Notes: generated by a model not told the origin, from the letters alone. A stretch of DNA of 64,000 nucleotides from Cryptomeria japonica (GCF_030272615.1 NC_081409.1:654442468-654506467); one strand, 5' to 3'. Positions 46,201-58,350 are shown, numbered from the stretch's first letter. Translations and numbers: made by a program.

Positions 46201-46800
46201 GTCAAAAGGAGGAGGATGATGAAGAAGAAGTAGATAGGTATGATGCAGAAGAGAAAAATGCTGAAGAAAAAGATACAGTAATTTATATATTAGTGGTAAT
46301 TCATCTGATGTTGGGAATAAGGATACTTGGGCTACTGAGTCACCAACAAACAGACATATTAGTGGTAGTTCATTAGATGTTGAGATGATCAAGAAGTATT
46401 AGTGGTAGTTCATATATATTAGCGCTACTGAGTCACCAACAAATAGACATATTAGTGGTAGTTCATATATATTAGCACTATTGAGTCACCAACGAATAGA
46501 CATAAATAGTGGAGATTATCAAGAAGTATATGAACAGAGAGAAGACCATCAACAAGAAGATGATGATTTGCAAGTTGAAGAAGAAAAATATGATGCAGAA
46601 GATGAAGAGGCAGTCACTCAAACAAAAGAAGATGATGAGCAAGAAAATGATAGCAATCAAGCTAAAACCAGCTAGAGCAGTGTAGATATCACTGGAAGTT
46701 CATCTCATCATATTATGAGAGAGGATTCTATGCCTTGTGGCTTCTCAAGAAGTCAAAACCTAAATAATGAAGATGAACAAAAAGGAGATTAGCGAGGAGA
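46201..46800 (+). pseudogene. Second acidic-repeat gene fragment (copy D paralogue)
   Basis: It reads EEDDEEEVDRYDAEEKNAEE at the start. From 46497 to 46675 it reads INSGDYQEVYEQREDHQQED and DDEQENDSNQAKTS, the same order as in the gene at 43271, and then VDITGSSSHHIMREDS after a stop at 46674. Repeated AGTGGTAGTTCAT phrases at about 46291-46465 are the SGSS-type repeat in multiplied form. Frames shift repeatedly. It lies directly downstream of the main gene in the same orientation, which is consistent with tandem duplication. Confidence 0.65.
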
Positions 46801-46829
46801 AGATCTATATAAGTTGTTTCTATTGTTGG

Positions 46830-48530
46830 GCATGCCAATTATGTTTATAAAAAGAAGTCTATCAGATCCAAAACAAAGAAGAAAAGGCATTACAAATCAA
46901 GTTAAATTAATTAGAGTCACCATCCGAACAATAAGGGAGATCGTGCATTTCAAAAGGATCATAGAAAATTAGAAGTCTAGCAGCCCAAGAAAATGTGATT
47001 CCACTCTTTAACAAAGAAAGATGACTTACAATATTTAATATCACATGGAAACTGATCGTTGTTTATCTGTCAACGAAAGGTAAATCACCTCAGTAAGAAA
47101 CTGATCGTTGTTTATCTGTCAAAGTTATAAAAAGATTTGATAAAGCAAAAGTTTAAAGATTGTAGCTATGTCACGATTCAAAAGAGTTTTTATGCCGCCA
47201 AAATTATTGTCACTAAGAAGGAAAGACATATAGATTGAATCATAGCGAAGTCTATAAGCATCAATATCAAGTAAATTTAATTGTATGTGGATCATAAATA
47301 TGTGAATGGGAAATATTATTAAAAGAGTAAAACTAATTGTTTGATAGAGAGATTTAAAAAAAAATTGATGAAAGTTAGAAAGTGTAATGTAAAACTTGAA
47401 AAAAACAAAGAAATTAGGACAAAAAAATTTATGAATATGTATTGGAAAATGACATTCTTAATAAAGAACTTGGGAAAGTTAAAAAGAAATATGAAGAACT
47501 TGGAATAAAATTGAAATTATTTCATAAGTTAAAAAAAGCAAGATTTGAAAGAAGAGTTGAAGAGTTTCGTAAAAGAAATTTTTTCAAAGAATGATGAAAT
47601 GTCAAAGTTGAAATGATATAATAGTCTTATAGATTGATTATTTGCAACATGCATAAAGGACAATAAATGTCGAAGGTCTAAGTCTTTAATTTGTAATGTT
47701 TAATGTGATACAAATAATTTGTGTGCTATAATAATAAATCTGTAAATAAAGAATGTAAAAATAGAGATAATGTGTTGTAATCTATAAATATTACTTGTTG
47801 TGATAATAAGAACAAAAGATACATATTCTAAAAGGAATTTCAGTTTTAAGATGATGCAAAAAATAGAATATGGAGGAAAATGTTTGGGAAAGTATGGACA
47901 AGGTATTATAGAGCCTATTAAATTAAGAGTGAGTCCAAAGAATGAAGTTCTTAGATATAGAAAAGTAAACGATGTTGCAATTGATAGAAGTACTAACATG
48001 TCCATTCATGAAATGCAATGTTCTCATTGCCATAGGTAATGACATAAAAAAGAAATATGTTAGGATCTTCATCCTTGCATATTTATGGATTATTGAATAA
48101 TTCTAAAAAGATGTGTTGGAATAGAGAGTTAAGGGAAACAATCTTGTGAATCATTATATTTAGATTAATTGAGGATAGATCAGTGTATCTAATTGGAAAA
48201 AGGTCACAAATATGTTAAAAATAATGTATAAACATAGATATCCATATGTTGAACAAAATAGAAACCAAACAATGTATGAATGTTTGAGTGAAGTAACTAA
48301 TAATAGGTTTTGAATTAAAGTAAGTTATTGTCTCAAAAGACATTGCAATTTATTTACTACTAGTAGTGAAATTATAGGAAGAGTACCTCTAAATTGATTT
48401 TTTGTAGATCAAAAGATCAATCGGTAGATATATTCATAAAGGAACTATCAAAGTTGATTTTTTAAAGATCATTATATAATTTAGATATTATTGATATTGT
48501 ATCAGTAAATGATCAAAATTAAGATAGAGG
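46830..48530 (+). pseudogene. Strongly decayed element with a G-patch-like peptide and copia-like C-terminus
   Basis: At 47842-47950 the frame reads FKMMQKIEYGGKCLGKYGQG followed by IIEPIKLRVSPKNEV. This follows the G-patch pattern (aromatic-Gly, Leu-Gly, then Gly-Gln-Gly-Ile and Pro-Ile), with conserved Gly residues changed to Glu and Cys. At about 48400-48480 KDQSVDIFIKELSK resembles the copia RNase H end (D-Q-x-A-D-I-F-T-K-x-L). A lysine/glutamate-rich, coiled-coil-like part lies at 47360-47590. No frame longer than 80 codons remains, so the identity of the whole is uncertain. Confidence 0.4.
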
Positions 48531-50085
48531 ATTGGAATATTGTAATTTCTCCCTTGAGCTGAAAATTAGTGAGTTATTTATCTTTGCATGTCAGCTATTT
48601 TCTTAGAAAGAGACTTGTTGTAGTAAAGATGTTTATACATTGAGGCAATTATAATTTTGGTATGACCATGCAATCATATGATTAAATGATCAATGAACAT
48701 AGGTTGAATTATATAAATGTTGCAAATATGAGTATGTGTTGTCATTGATGTCAAACTTGTTGGTTTGTTGTTGATCCATATGTGTAACTTGGTAATGTTC
48801 TTGGTTTGGATGTAGTCTAGAGGAGTGTAGTAACAATAAGTTAGTACAAAATTCATGTAGATGTATAGAGCTTGTTTTTAGATGATTTAAATGGTATGTC
48901 ATGACATATTATGGAGTTTCTAGAGATTTGGTGATGATCTTTGAGCTCTGTAATTGATATTTAGCTAAGTGTGATTGTTCTTGTGAGTAGTCTATTAGTC
49001 AATATTTAGATTAAGTGGTGGTGCATATATGTTTTATTTTTTCATGTGGTTGTAACATGATGTTGTTGAATGAAAATGCCTATTGTATGCTAGTTTTTAG
49101 TATCTCAAGTGATCTATAGATAGAGATATTTTAGTTTTGGTTCTAGTTGGTACTGTAACATAGCAGTAGTTTATATGAGTATGTTGAATTTATCTACCTT
49201 TAGTTTATTGAACTGATGTTGTTTGTTTATTTTGGTTTCCTTATGTCAAGTGTTGTTGTGTTTGACATATGCAAGTGTTTTTGGTTGTCCTATTGAAGTT
49301 TGAGTGAATGTGTTAATAGTGTTATCATGTGGGGTTGAATTGTGAGGTTTTGGTCTGTGGTAGCATATAGTTGCATAGGAGTTAATTTGGAATATTTGAA
49401 AGGTGTGTCAACATGGTGTGATGCCTCACACATTTCATTTTTATTTCACATAGAATTACACATTATTTATCAGCTGACTATTTTATATTTACATGTTACA
49501 CCTTAAAGTTTCAAAAGTACAAAAAATTAGTAATGAATGCAGCTTCTGATGTATTTTAAACAACAAAATGTAATCAATATTTTAGTGGATGTGGTTCTTA
49601 GCAATTGAATTTTATTACTGTCTCTCATTTAAAATTTTTGTATCTTTCCTACAGAAGGGATCTTCACAAGTCATTATTGTGACCTCCTTGGCCTTTTGCC
49701 TAAATATTGTGACATGTTTATTATATAGTGAGATACTTCTTACTATTGCTTTTTCCATCTTGATTTCTCCACATAAAAATCTTGTTGTTCACGTGTTATT
49801 GCTTTTCTGCTTTCAATTTTTTACTTAAAATTGTGCATATGGTAAATGAACTAAAAGTTAAGTGAATGGATAAATCTAATTAATTTTTGATAAATGTAAT
49901 TTTATAACCCCTCTTAGTATCAGAAAGTGTTCAACAATAAAATTCTAAGTGTATAAATTTTTAATCATTTTTTATCAACATGAACAGTGTTGAACACACC
50001 AAATACTAAGGGGGGGTTTGAATAAGTATTGAATAAGTATTTATATCTGTGCGGAAGAAGAAGATACAAGTTGAAGACTCATGTG
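48531..50085. other. Intergenic, T-rich on the plus strand, nothing recognised
   Basis: TTGTTG/TGTTGT-rich DNA with short chance frames. No repeat, RNA gene or protein motif could be supported. Confidence 0.5.
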
Positions 50086-50109
50086 CAAGTAAATTTTGTA
50101 AAAGAAAGC

Positions 50110-50134
50110 AAGCAGGCATTATCTTGAATGACAT
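50110..50134 (+). repeat. 25-bp perfect inverted repeat flanking the DRM fragment, left arm
   Basis: The 25 bases 50110-50134 (GGCATTATCTTGAATGACAT is the last 20) are the exact reverse complement of 51101-51125. A shorter inverted match, CAATTGGAGAAAA (about 50168) against 51125-51137, lies nearby but in a swapped order. Confidence 0.85.
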
Positions 50135-50260
50135 GGAAACAAGCTCATCAACTGCCTAGAAGAGAGCAATTGGAGAAAATCAGAGGAAAGTGTTAAAGAG
50201 TGCTAAATACATAGAGAGTATGCAATACAAACAAACAATGTCGGGAGTGTATGATGTGAC

Positions 50261-51025
50261 ATCTCTAATTTATGTCCTGAGGGACTAACTAGTTTTGGAG
50301 TTCCTAGGAAACCTATTGGGCCATGCTTGTAGGAAATCAATGTGTTCATGCAAGGACCACCTTTTTTCTATTATGAGAATGATGGTTTTTCACCAAAGGA
50401 TATTTGGAAGGCAATATCTAAGAATTTCTATAGTGTGGAACCAGAGTTAGTGGACTCAGAGTACTTTTCAGCTTCCAAAAGACCAAGAGGTTATGTACAC
50501 AATCTCCCAGTAGAAGGGCAATTTCAAGCATTACCTCTCCCCCCATGACTATTCAAAAAGAACTTCCTCAAACAAAGGACTATTTGTCTCCCTAGGATCA
50601 AAGAAAAAAATTGAAGCATAGACTCTAGATGATGTGGTGGTGTCCTTCGTGAAGAACTCTGCACTATAATTGAAAATTCACAAGGAAAACTCGAAGATAG
50701 TGAACAGAAATACATTCTTGAAAAGTTCAAAGAATGGAACTTGGTTTGGGTGGGGCTAGGTCAGGTGGCTCTTCTAGAGGTTGACAACATAGAAATTATA
50801 TTAGGATTTGAAAAAGATCACACTCGTGGAACTTCGTGTACAACTGATCGATTGCATTGTTTGGGTAATGCATTCCAAATAGATACAGTTGCATACCATT
50901 TATCTGTCTTGAAAGTAGTTTATCTTGATGGCATTAAAGTTCTTTCTCTATTTTCTGGTGATCTCTGGATCAGAGATTGCTTTGCATCAACCTAGGATAC
51001 ATTTAAGTTGTGTTGTATCTGCGAA
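50261..51025 (+). pseudogene. DRM-type (domains rearranged) cytosine-5 DNA methyltransferase fragment
   Basis: DRM enzymes perform RNA-directed de novo DNA methylation and have motifs VI-X placed before motifs I-V. In this order the fragment shows FGVPRKPIG (50296), GPPFFYYENDGF with the ENV-like motif, SKNFYSVEPELVDSEYF, RGYVHNLPVEGQFQALPLPP, then MTIQKELPQTKDYLSP one frame over, then KEWNLVWVGLGQVALLEVDN, ILGFEKDHTRGTSCTTDR, LGNAFQIDTVAYHLSVLK and motif I VLSLFSG. After one more frameshift it reads ISGSEIALHQPRI and CVVSA (51020). The catalytic Pro-Cys motif IV would come later and is absent. Three frameshifts and at least one stop (50593) make it a pseudogene. I see no intron, so a retrocopy or a captured transcript fragment is possible. 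The UBA part is not visible. Confidence 0.87.
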
Positions 51026-51027
51026 AA

Positions 51028-51091
51028 TATGTATCTGAGGTCGATGCAATTCAACCTCTGCTCCACCAATACCAGAAAATAGAGAAAGTAA
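51028..51091 (-). pseudogene. Inverted second copy of the DRM motif I region
   Basis: Read on the minus strand from 51091 this gives CTTTCTCTATTTTCTGG and the peptide LFSGIGGAEVELHRPQI, a canonical DRM motif I segment without the frameshift seen in the plus-strand copy at 50942-50995. The two arms are about 35 bp apart and would fold back on each other. Confidence 0.8.
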
Positions 51092-51100
51092 TTTAATTTA

Positions 51101-51125
51101 ATGTCATTCAAGATAATGCCTGCTT
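51101..51125 (-). repeat. 25-bp perfect inverted repeat, right arm
   Basis: Reverse complement of 50110-50134. On the minus strand it runs straight into the inverted motif I copy at 51091. Confidence 0.85.
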
Positions 51126-51139
51126 TTCTCCAATTGCTT

Positions 51140-51753
51140 AGATGATAATTAAATGAGATAAGCATTTATAAATAAAAGATTTAGTCATTGGATTTTACAT
51201 ATTATATGACGAAAAGATCCTAGATCCAATTCTTGGAGAAAGGAAACATCATTGATAATCTTTTTTTCAAATAACAATGAATCAAATAAATTAAAAATGT
51301 TTCATGTAATTTTTTAAAGTAGAACTCATGCAATGCTTTCATGCACCGATGGCCAAGCCGTCTAAGCCACAACATTATCCATAATAGAACAAATCACCAT
51401 AATAGGCTATTATAAATTATCTATACAAAAATATGAAAGAACATTAAAATAACCATTACAAACCAATAAACCATAAAATAGTGAAAATAGAACCATAACC
51501 AAAAAAATCATAAATAGAAAGGGATAAATAAAAAATCAATAATTTCAAAATCTTGAATTCACTATACCACATTACAGTCCACTACGTATTCAACCTCTAT
51601 GCCCATTGTCTGAACATATTTTAAGCTATCCCAATGCCCGATGAGATTCGCGGGATTACTCGCAACGATCAGCAAGAAGAGAGGTCATCGACTTATGTTA
51701 TCTTGATGAGTACAAAAAAATCAATGACAACACAAAATCATATTTAAAACATC
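51140..51753 (-). mobile_element. Probable 3' LTR of a SIRE-like element (left boundary uncertain)
   Basis: The minus strand reads a purine-rich AAAAAGGGGGAGA before TGTTTTAAATATG at 51753, the same PPT-LTR arrangement as at 23438. The LTR start shares GTTGTCATTGAT with the LTR of the 22.6-29.3 kb element. The other end and the partner LTR were not found. Confidence 0.4.
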
Positions 51754-52860
51754 TCCCCCTTTTTCATTGATGGAAACACTCATTAAACCACCAAAACACC
51801 AATATATCTCTCCCCCTTTGACATCAAAGATAAGGATGTCTCTTCATCATTGTACAAACTCCATCAATCTCTACAAAATTTCTTCCCCTATCTTCATCAT
51901 CTCCCCCTTAGTGTATGAACAAAAATAAGAACCAAAATTGTGCTCCAAAAATCTTCTACTCATCTACATATGTTTGTACAAAAACAAAATATTCTTACCC
52001 GCAAAAACTAAGTAGCTTGCATGGAAGGGGGCATGATGCCCTTGTGAACGAACTTGAGTTGATACCAAGAGGTCTTCCAATCTTCTTACGTAGAGGCCAA
52101 AATATTGTATTGACTTTAAATATTAAAAATAATATCCTCTACCTCCCTATAGTTATCTGAAACCTTCACCACTAGATCCAGCTTCTAAGAGTCTTCATAC
52201 AGTCTCACCATGCTGGTGAGTTGCAAGTCTACAATATCTCTTAGATGATCGAACCGTTTCTTAATTTTGTTCTTCTGATTAGTCAATGGATTTAGTTGCA
52301 TGTACAAGTTTTCTATTTGAAGTTCCTTCTGCATCATTCTTCATGTCTATAGTATTGGATAGTTGTACAATTTGTGATGGTATAATATCTATGTGACCCT
52401 TAATGTCATTAGTATATTTAGGCCATTTCTTTTAAAACGTGTATGCCGCCACTACATCCTTTACACTTTTCTAAAAAACAAATTATGCTTTCTTGTAGTT
52501 GGATATGTGTTGTTGCACATCTAATCACCAAAACTTCTAGTCTTTTCTCTTCCACCTTCTTCTCTACATCCTTCAAAACTTTGGCTTCCAATTTGAAAGC
52601 AAGTTCCTTAAATCCATTAAGCATCAATTGTATTTTCTCTATACTTGACAAAGACTCATCCAAAAATACTTCTAGAAGTCCTTCATGAAAGACTTTCACT
52701 GCATCATTAATAAGTTATGAGCCCTATATTTGAGACTTAATAAAACTCTTGTGAGTAGAATGGTGAAGTATATCACCCAAACAAATCATATGCAAGGGAG
52801 ACAATCACTTAAGGTCCATCTGATCTTGAGACATTGATGCCCACTTTAGCATGTCCCATC
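51754..52860 (-). pseudogene. 3' end of an extra ORF with coiled coil, SIRE-like element remnant
   Basis: The minus-strand frame 52699-52418 reads MKVFHEGLLEVFLDESLSSI, then LEAKVLKDVEKKVEEKRLEV, a coiled-coil pattern. It sits upstream of the PPT/LTR at 51753, just as the coiled-coil tail at 24000-24200 sits upstream of the PPT at 23452. I therefore read it as the tail of a related pol-less or full-length element. Repeated TCTCCCCCTT(A/T) phrases at 51760, 51812 and 51900 are extra PPT-like tracts. Confidence 0.4.
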
Positions 52861-52869
52861 CTAAATATT

Positions 52870-53490
52870 CCCTAGGCATGTTTTTCTTCGTGCCCACTTT
52901 GATTCTACTCACATCGCCTTGAAATTTGTATTTTCAACTCGTTCATCAACCTCTGTTTAATTTTAAGTCCTCATTACCAAGACTAGGATGCCTTAGGTTC
53001 CTTGGTACTCGTGATTATGACCCAAATTAAGACCCCTCATTTCTTGGCTCATGTGTGTGAAAAAAAAAATTAGCTTCATGTCAGTCGGCTCCAAAAATTC
53101 AAACATTTGAAGGGGTATACCTACAATTCAAGTGATCTCTTAATTATAAAATCAACTCAATTCCAAGTGAACAAGCAATCAAGCATTCATCAAACATTGA
53201 AGGAGAATTCAAGTTAAAGCACAACATTCATGATCAACATTCTACATGACATCCTAAAACCTTGTGTGAGGATTCAAGAAAGATTCAACAAGGTATCATG
53301 TTTAATTTCAAGCATATTTAGATTAAATCCATCCTTTCCCTCAAAAGGAAAACATTATACTTCAAGGTTAATACGCAACCCAAGGTTTGACCTAGGAAAG
53401 CCCCCATCAATAAACCTATTTTTGTCATTTTGTGTGTAGGAAATTGATTCAGGAGTTACCTGTGAAGAATTTGGCAAAGTAAATGATGAC
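52870..53490 (+). repeat. LTR-like repeat, copy 1
   Basis: Collinear with 56900-57640: ACTCCAAAAATTCAAA-type block, AGCAATCAAGCAT, CATGATCAA(C/T)(A/C)TTCTA, AACCTTGTGTGAGGATT, CTTTCCCTCAAAAGGAAA, and TTTTTGTGTG followed by AATT(G/A)ATTCA. Divergence is high. No internal element could be defined between the copies. Confidence 0.6.
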
Positions 53491-56160
53491 AATCAAACTC
53501 AAATTTTGATGGCATGAAAAGCAGAAGACTAGGCCAGTTTACACCTCCTAGTCCCAAGAATTTTTGACAACCTTTTGATAGTAGATTATGTGTACCATCC
53601 TAATCCAAAAAGCATTCATTTTGTCTACATCCGATAGGTGGAGGATCTAGTCGACCCACACCTCCTAGTCCCAACATTTCTACTTGAACACTCTATCATA
53701 GGAGAAGAGATATGACTTCTAGGTCTACTAAGGAGATGCTTACTATTAGTCATATGATAAGAGAAAAGAGAAGAAACGTGAATACTACTAGCTAACAAGT
53801 TGTGTAATGTTAGGTAATTTATGTTACATCATGGATTTAATTGGCTATCAAGTTGAGTTATGCTAGGTGATCCATGATAGAGAAGATTAATAAACAAAAC
53901 CATTTGTTTGCAAGGCAATCCAAAACATCTACTACAAAATGGTTTTTGAAGTGACACAAAACACAAACAACAATAATAACCAACACTTGCAAAGGTATAA
54001 ACAACAACAATGATCACACTAGAAATCCATTCTATTCCAAGTTACCTTTAACGAATATCAAAAAAAAGATAACCATGCCCTACGGGGCACTATGTAACAC
54101 AACACTTCTAGTTTCAAGATATAACACAAATGAATTAACATGATAAAAAATGAGAGCTCATATGCCTCCCCTTAAGATGTCAACATGCCTCTAGGTTGAT
54201 ATCTTAAGGTAGATAGCGATCAAGGATAAGTACCTTCAACACCAAGAAGATACCCTTAATAAGCATACATGCATTCCAAGCTAGGAAGAAAGATCCTTGT
54301 ACATGCCTCATTGCTATAAGAAAGGAAGAGATAGTTGTAAAAGAGATATTTTTCAACAAGTGTAAAGGGATCATTTTAAAGAGGAAGGAAGGGATCTTTT
54401 CCTAAATATGTCTACCTTCAAAAATAGAGGAGATATTTAATAAAGATATCATATTTTAAATTAAGAAATGGGCAAAAGATTATGAATACAAACCTTCCAT
54501 ATTGCTAGGAAATGGTATCCTTGATGAAGGATTGCACACTTTCTATCACTACGGAGAGATCTTTCATAAAATATATATTGTTTCAAGAAAGAAAGAGGTC
54601 CTAATCAAGGAACACACACATCCAAGCAAGGAGAGAATTTAGATTGAGGATAATTCTATGCAAGAAAGGATATCAAGTTATAAAAGATAAAAATCAACAA
54701 ACGTAAAGTGGATCCTTAAAAAAGAGGAACAATTGACAACTATCATTCTTGCTCCACAATGTAGAGACAAGAATAACTAGGCTATTACATTGCCTCCCAA
54801 GTATGATTGCATATGAAATCGTACATAGTACGATGAATGACAATGAGCCCCTAATAGGTAATTTTGTCCTAATTTTGTTTATGGTTTTTTCTTCAATTTT
54901 TCAAGGGGAGAGTAATAAAGATGGCTTTAAGAAACTCATACAAAATTATCTCTTGTTGTGATTAAAAGTTGTTGGAAAATTCATAGATATATTAGACAAT
55001 GGGGGAGGGGATGTCAACAAAGGAGGAAGATAGAAACCTAAATCTTCTTCAGAAAAATGTAATGTATATTTCTCATGGAACTCCACGCTTCATCGCACAC
55101 ATCCTAAATCATGTCCATTACATCCATGTTTATAATTAAATGTGGTATTTAAATAATGTCTAGAGGAGTCTGTTCATTCATATTTTCAAAGTTTAAAGAT
55201 CCTCAACCATCATCAAGACATATGTTGGAAGAAGAGGTTGGAATAGATTTAGAAGAATCTTGAATTATTGACACATACAACTCCCTTGAGACTTCATATT
55301 TGGATAGAGGGACATTATATCCAATTAAGGAAAGCATGAGAGTGGTATATGTCTTAGTGTAATTATTATACTTTTTGAATATTTATCCTTAGTATAATAT
55401 TGGAAATAGTATCTTATACTAATTAGGGAGTCGTAATTAGGATATTATTTTCCCATTTTTAGTTGCTGATCTCATTATTTAAGACACAAATTATTTTCAT
55501 CATTTTTAGATATGAAATAAGAAGAATTTGAGGTTACATCATCATAAGCCCATTTTCAGAGGACTCTTACCAATTGTTTGACATAATGTCAGCAAGCTAA
55601 ACATTCTAATTTTGAGTCTAATTTGGTGTTAAATCATCATAATTTGATTATATATGCATTCTTGGCTATCATTCTTTCACTTGTAGTCAATTTTAGTTGT
55701 ACATTTATGAGAAATATGTGATGGTTCACCTCTATACCAAACTGAAAACTTCTAAGACAACAGTGCGCATAACACGCAACAGTAGTGAACATCATAACAC
55801 ACAGATTTGACAACAAATATTCCTTGTTTTTCAGTCATCATTGGACAAGGGATTTTACACAATCATACTAAATAGATTTCAAACCCCATAATTAGTATAG
55901 AGAACAACAAATCTGGACTCAAGATCTTCTAGAGTAATTTTTGAGGCTAAATGAATCTCTAAACAATAGTTTAAACATGAGTAGTGTTTATTTACACTAT
56001 GAATATTATATGATGTTGTGATTAATGTCTTAGGCATGGACAATGTTTTAGGTGTGAATAATGTTTTCAAGTATGAATAGGTGTTTTTGGTAATGAAGAG
56101 ATTTTCTAGGGGCTATGAATAATGGTTTAAGCCTTGTGTAGTTTTTTCAGGATTTTTTTG
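53491..56160. other. Intergenic, no gene recognised
   Basis: AT-rich sequence with short chance frames only. Between the two LTR-like repeats one would expect internal element genes if they were a pair, but none is readable. Confidence 0.5.
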
Positions 56161-56167
56161 CTTGCCC

Positions 56168-56302
56168 CTATTCCATGAGCCGACATTGCTCCCATTTTCG
56201 CATAGGCTGGGGGATGTTGATAGAGCTTTACACCTGCACTATTCCATGAGACAACATTTCTCCCATTTTTGCAAACCCTATTCCATGAGCCGACATTGCT
56301 TG
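56168..56302. repeat. Short repeat, three copies
   Basis: CTATTCCATGAG(C/A)C(G/A)ACAT followed by T(G/T)CTCCCATTTT occurs at 56168 and 56239, and a third, shorter copy at 56278. Spacing is 71 and 39 bp. Confidence 0.8.
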
Positions 56303-56899
56303 GAGATGGCATTAATCAGTCAAAACGGTTCATGTGCCTCATCCAAAACCTGGAGTATGCTTACTTTGGGCAGGAGTACACTACTGGGGCAGCAATATGA
56401 GAATGGGAAGAGGATGCAAAAATGATGTTTGAAATGTCTTGGTCTTTTTTTTTTTTCAAAGTAATTCCCGTGGTCACCAAAATTTTGATGAATGTAGACA
56501 CTTTTTGTAAAAACCACAAATTTCATTTCCAATTCCTTCTCTATCAAAAACAGATATTGAATTATCATCAGAATTCTGAAGAATGCAGGCAATTTTTTTT
56601 TTTTAAAATCAAATCTGTTCACAATATACCATCTCCGTCAAAAACCTCCATCGGAATTTTAGCCCAAATGTATTAGTGTCATACTATCATACTAAAATAA
56701 GCTAGCACAAACCCAAAAAAAAAGTTATTTATGCCCAAAATAATACAAAATATAGTCATGAGATAGATCATTATCAAATATACTTTCTATACATATCTAT
56801 AATGGTATGATTTTTAAAATTAGGGTTTCACCAATTACGATAGTGTAGCATTGTAAATTGTATCTGCATACAATTTTGTCCTCACCTAGACCTCACTTT

Positions 56900-57640
56900 G
56901 GTGATCTTTCTTTTGATGTCTGATGACTACTTTGACTCTACACACACCTCCCATAAGCTTGCATTTTCACTTTCTCTTATGTCTCTTTCCTGAATTTGAG
57001 TTCTTATTCTTGGGACCAAGCTGCTAGGGAACCTTGGTCCTAGCTTAGGACAATGGTGCCAAAGCACCTTGGTCCTCACAATTAAGATTTAAATTTGGTC
57101 CTTACAATGATTACTTCAAGTGGGTGGGAATTTAGGTCCCATGTTGACTTACTCCAAAAATTCAAATAGCTTTCGAATAGTTAAGTATAAAAGGAGACCT
57201 ACCCCTCACATTTGAAGTCTAAGCCTAAGTGGATCTTTCTTAAATACACTAGAAAATTACATTAAAGTGTGAAAGCAATCAAGCATATATAAAGAATTAA
57301 AGGAGTAGTTTAGTCAAGTTTAAGCATTCAAGGTGACATCCATGATCAATCTTCTATGATGACATTATACATGCCATCCTAGAAACCTTGTGTGAGGATT
57401 TGAGAAAGCTTCATCAAGGTATATATTTCAATTATAAGAATTCATTTTTTAGATATAGCCTTTCCCTCAAAAGGAAAGCATCTTGTTGCAATTCAATTCT
57501 ATTTTCATCATAATCATCATTTCATTTTCAAGGTTTTATTCCTAAATTGGGATTCAATCCAAGGAAAACCCATATCCTCAAACTCTTTTCCTCTCTTTTT
57601 GTGTGCAAAAATTAATTCAAGAGATATGATCAAATATTTC
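56900..57640 (+). repeat. LTR-like repeat, copy 2, with TATA box
   Basis: Partner of 52870-53490. It has a clean AAGTATAAAAGGAGACC at about 57182, in the position where copy 1 has the mutated GGGGTATACC. A TATA box followed by a leader with CCTTTCCCTCAAAAGG suggests the U3/R part of an LTR. Confidence 0.55.
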
Positions 57641-58124
57641 AATATTTTATGAGGATGAACAGGTTTAGATTTTGAAGGAGCAAACACCGAACGACCAAGG
57701 TGACCTACCACCTCTATCCTAAGAATGTTTCCCAATCTTCTAATACTAAATCCAGTGTGTCTTCCTTATCTAAATAAGTTCCAATTTACACATTAAAAAT
57801 TTACAAGACAAGGGTGACCTACCACGATAGTCTTGACAAAATTTACAGTTATAGCTTCTTGTTGCAAATGAGTTCTACAACTCTTGATTAAATAGGATAT
57901 TGTCGATTGATAGTATTTTCTTCTTAGTTGGATCTCACACTACTGGTTATGAGATCACTCTCTTTGATTCTTGGCTTCTCTTCTCTCTCTCTTTCATAGT
58001 CTCACAACTATAATAACCCACTTACTTAATCCAAAAATTGAACTGATTTTTTTTTTTTATATATATTGATTTCTTATTCTTACTTATTCTTACTTACTTT
58101 TTTTTATTCAATCACATACTTAGG

Positions 58125-58350
58125 TACATCTATCCAAATGAGATAGGCATCCATCCAACTAGGATGGGCATCTAACCATACGGGTTAGACATCTATCCAT
58201 ATGGGACTAGGCATCTAACCATACAGGTTAGGCATCTAACCATCCGGGTTAGGAATTTGTCCATACAGGATAGGAGGTTTCATCTATCCAATCCGAGATA
58301 GGCATCTAACCAAACGGGGTAGGCATCTATTCATAAGAATAGGATATGAT
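58125..58350. repeat. Minisatellite, about 22-26-bp unit, about nine units
   Basis: Variants of TAGGCATCTAACCATACGGG repeat in tandem, alternating ATCTA(A/T)CCATA with (A/G)GG(T/A)TAGG. Confidence 0.85.
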
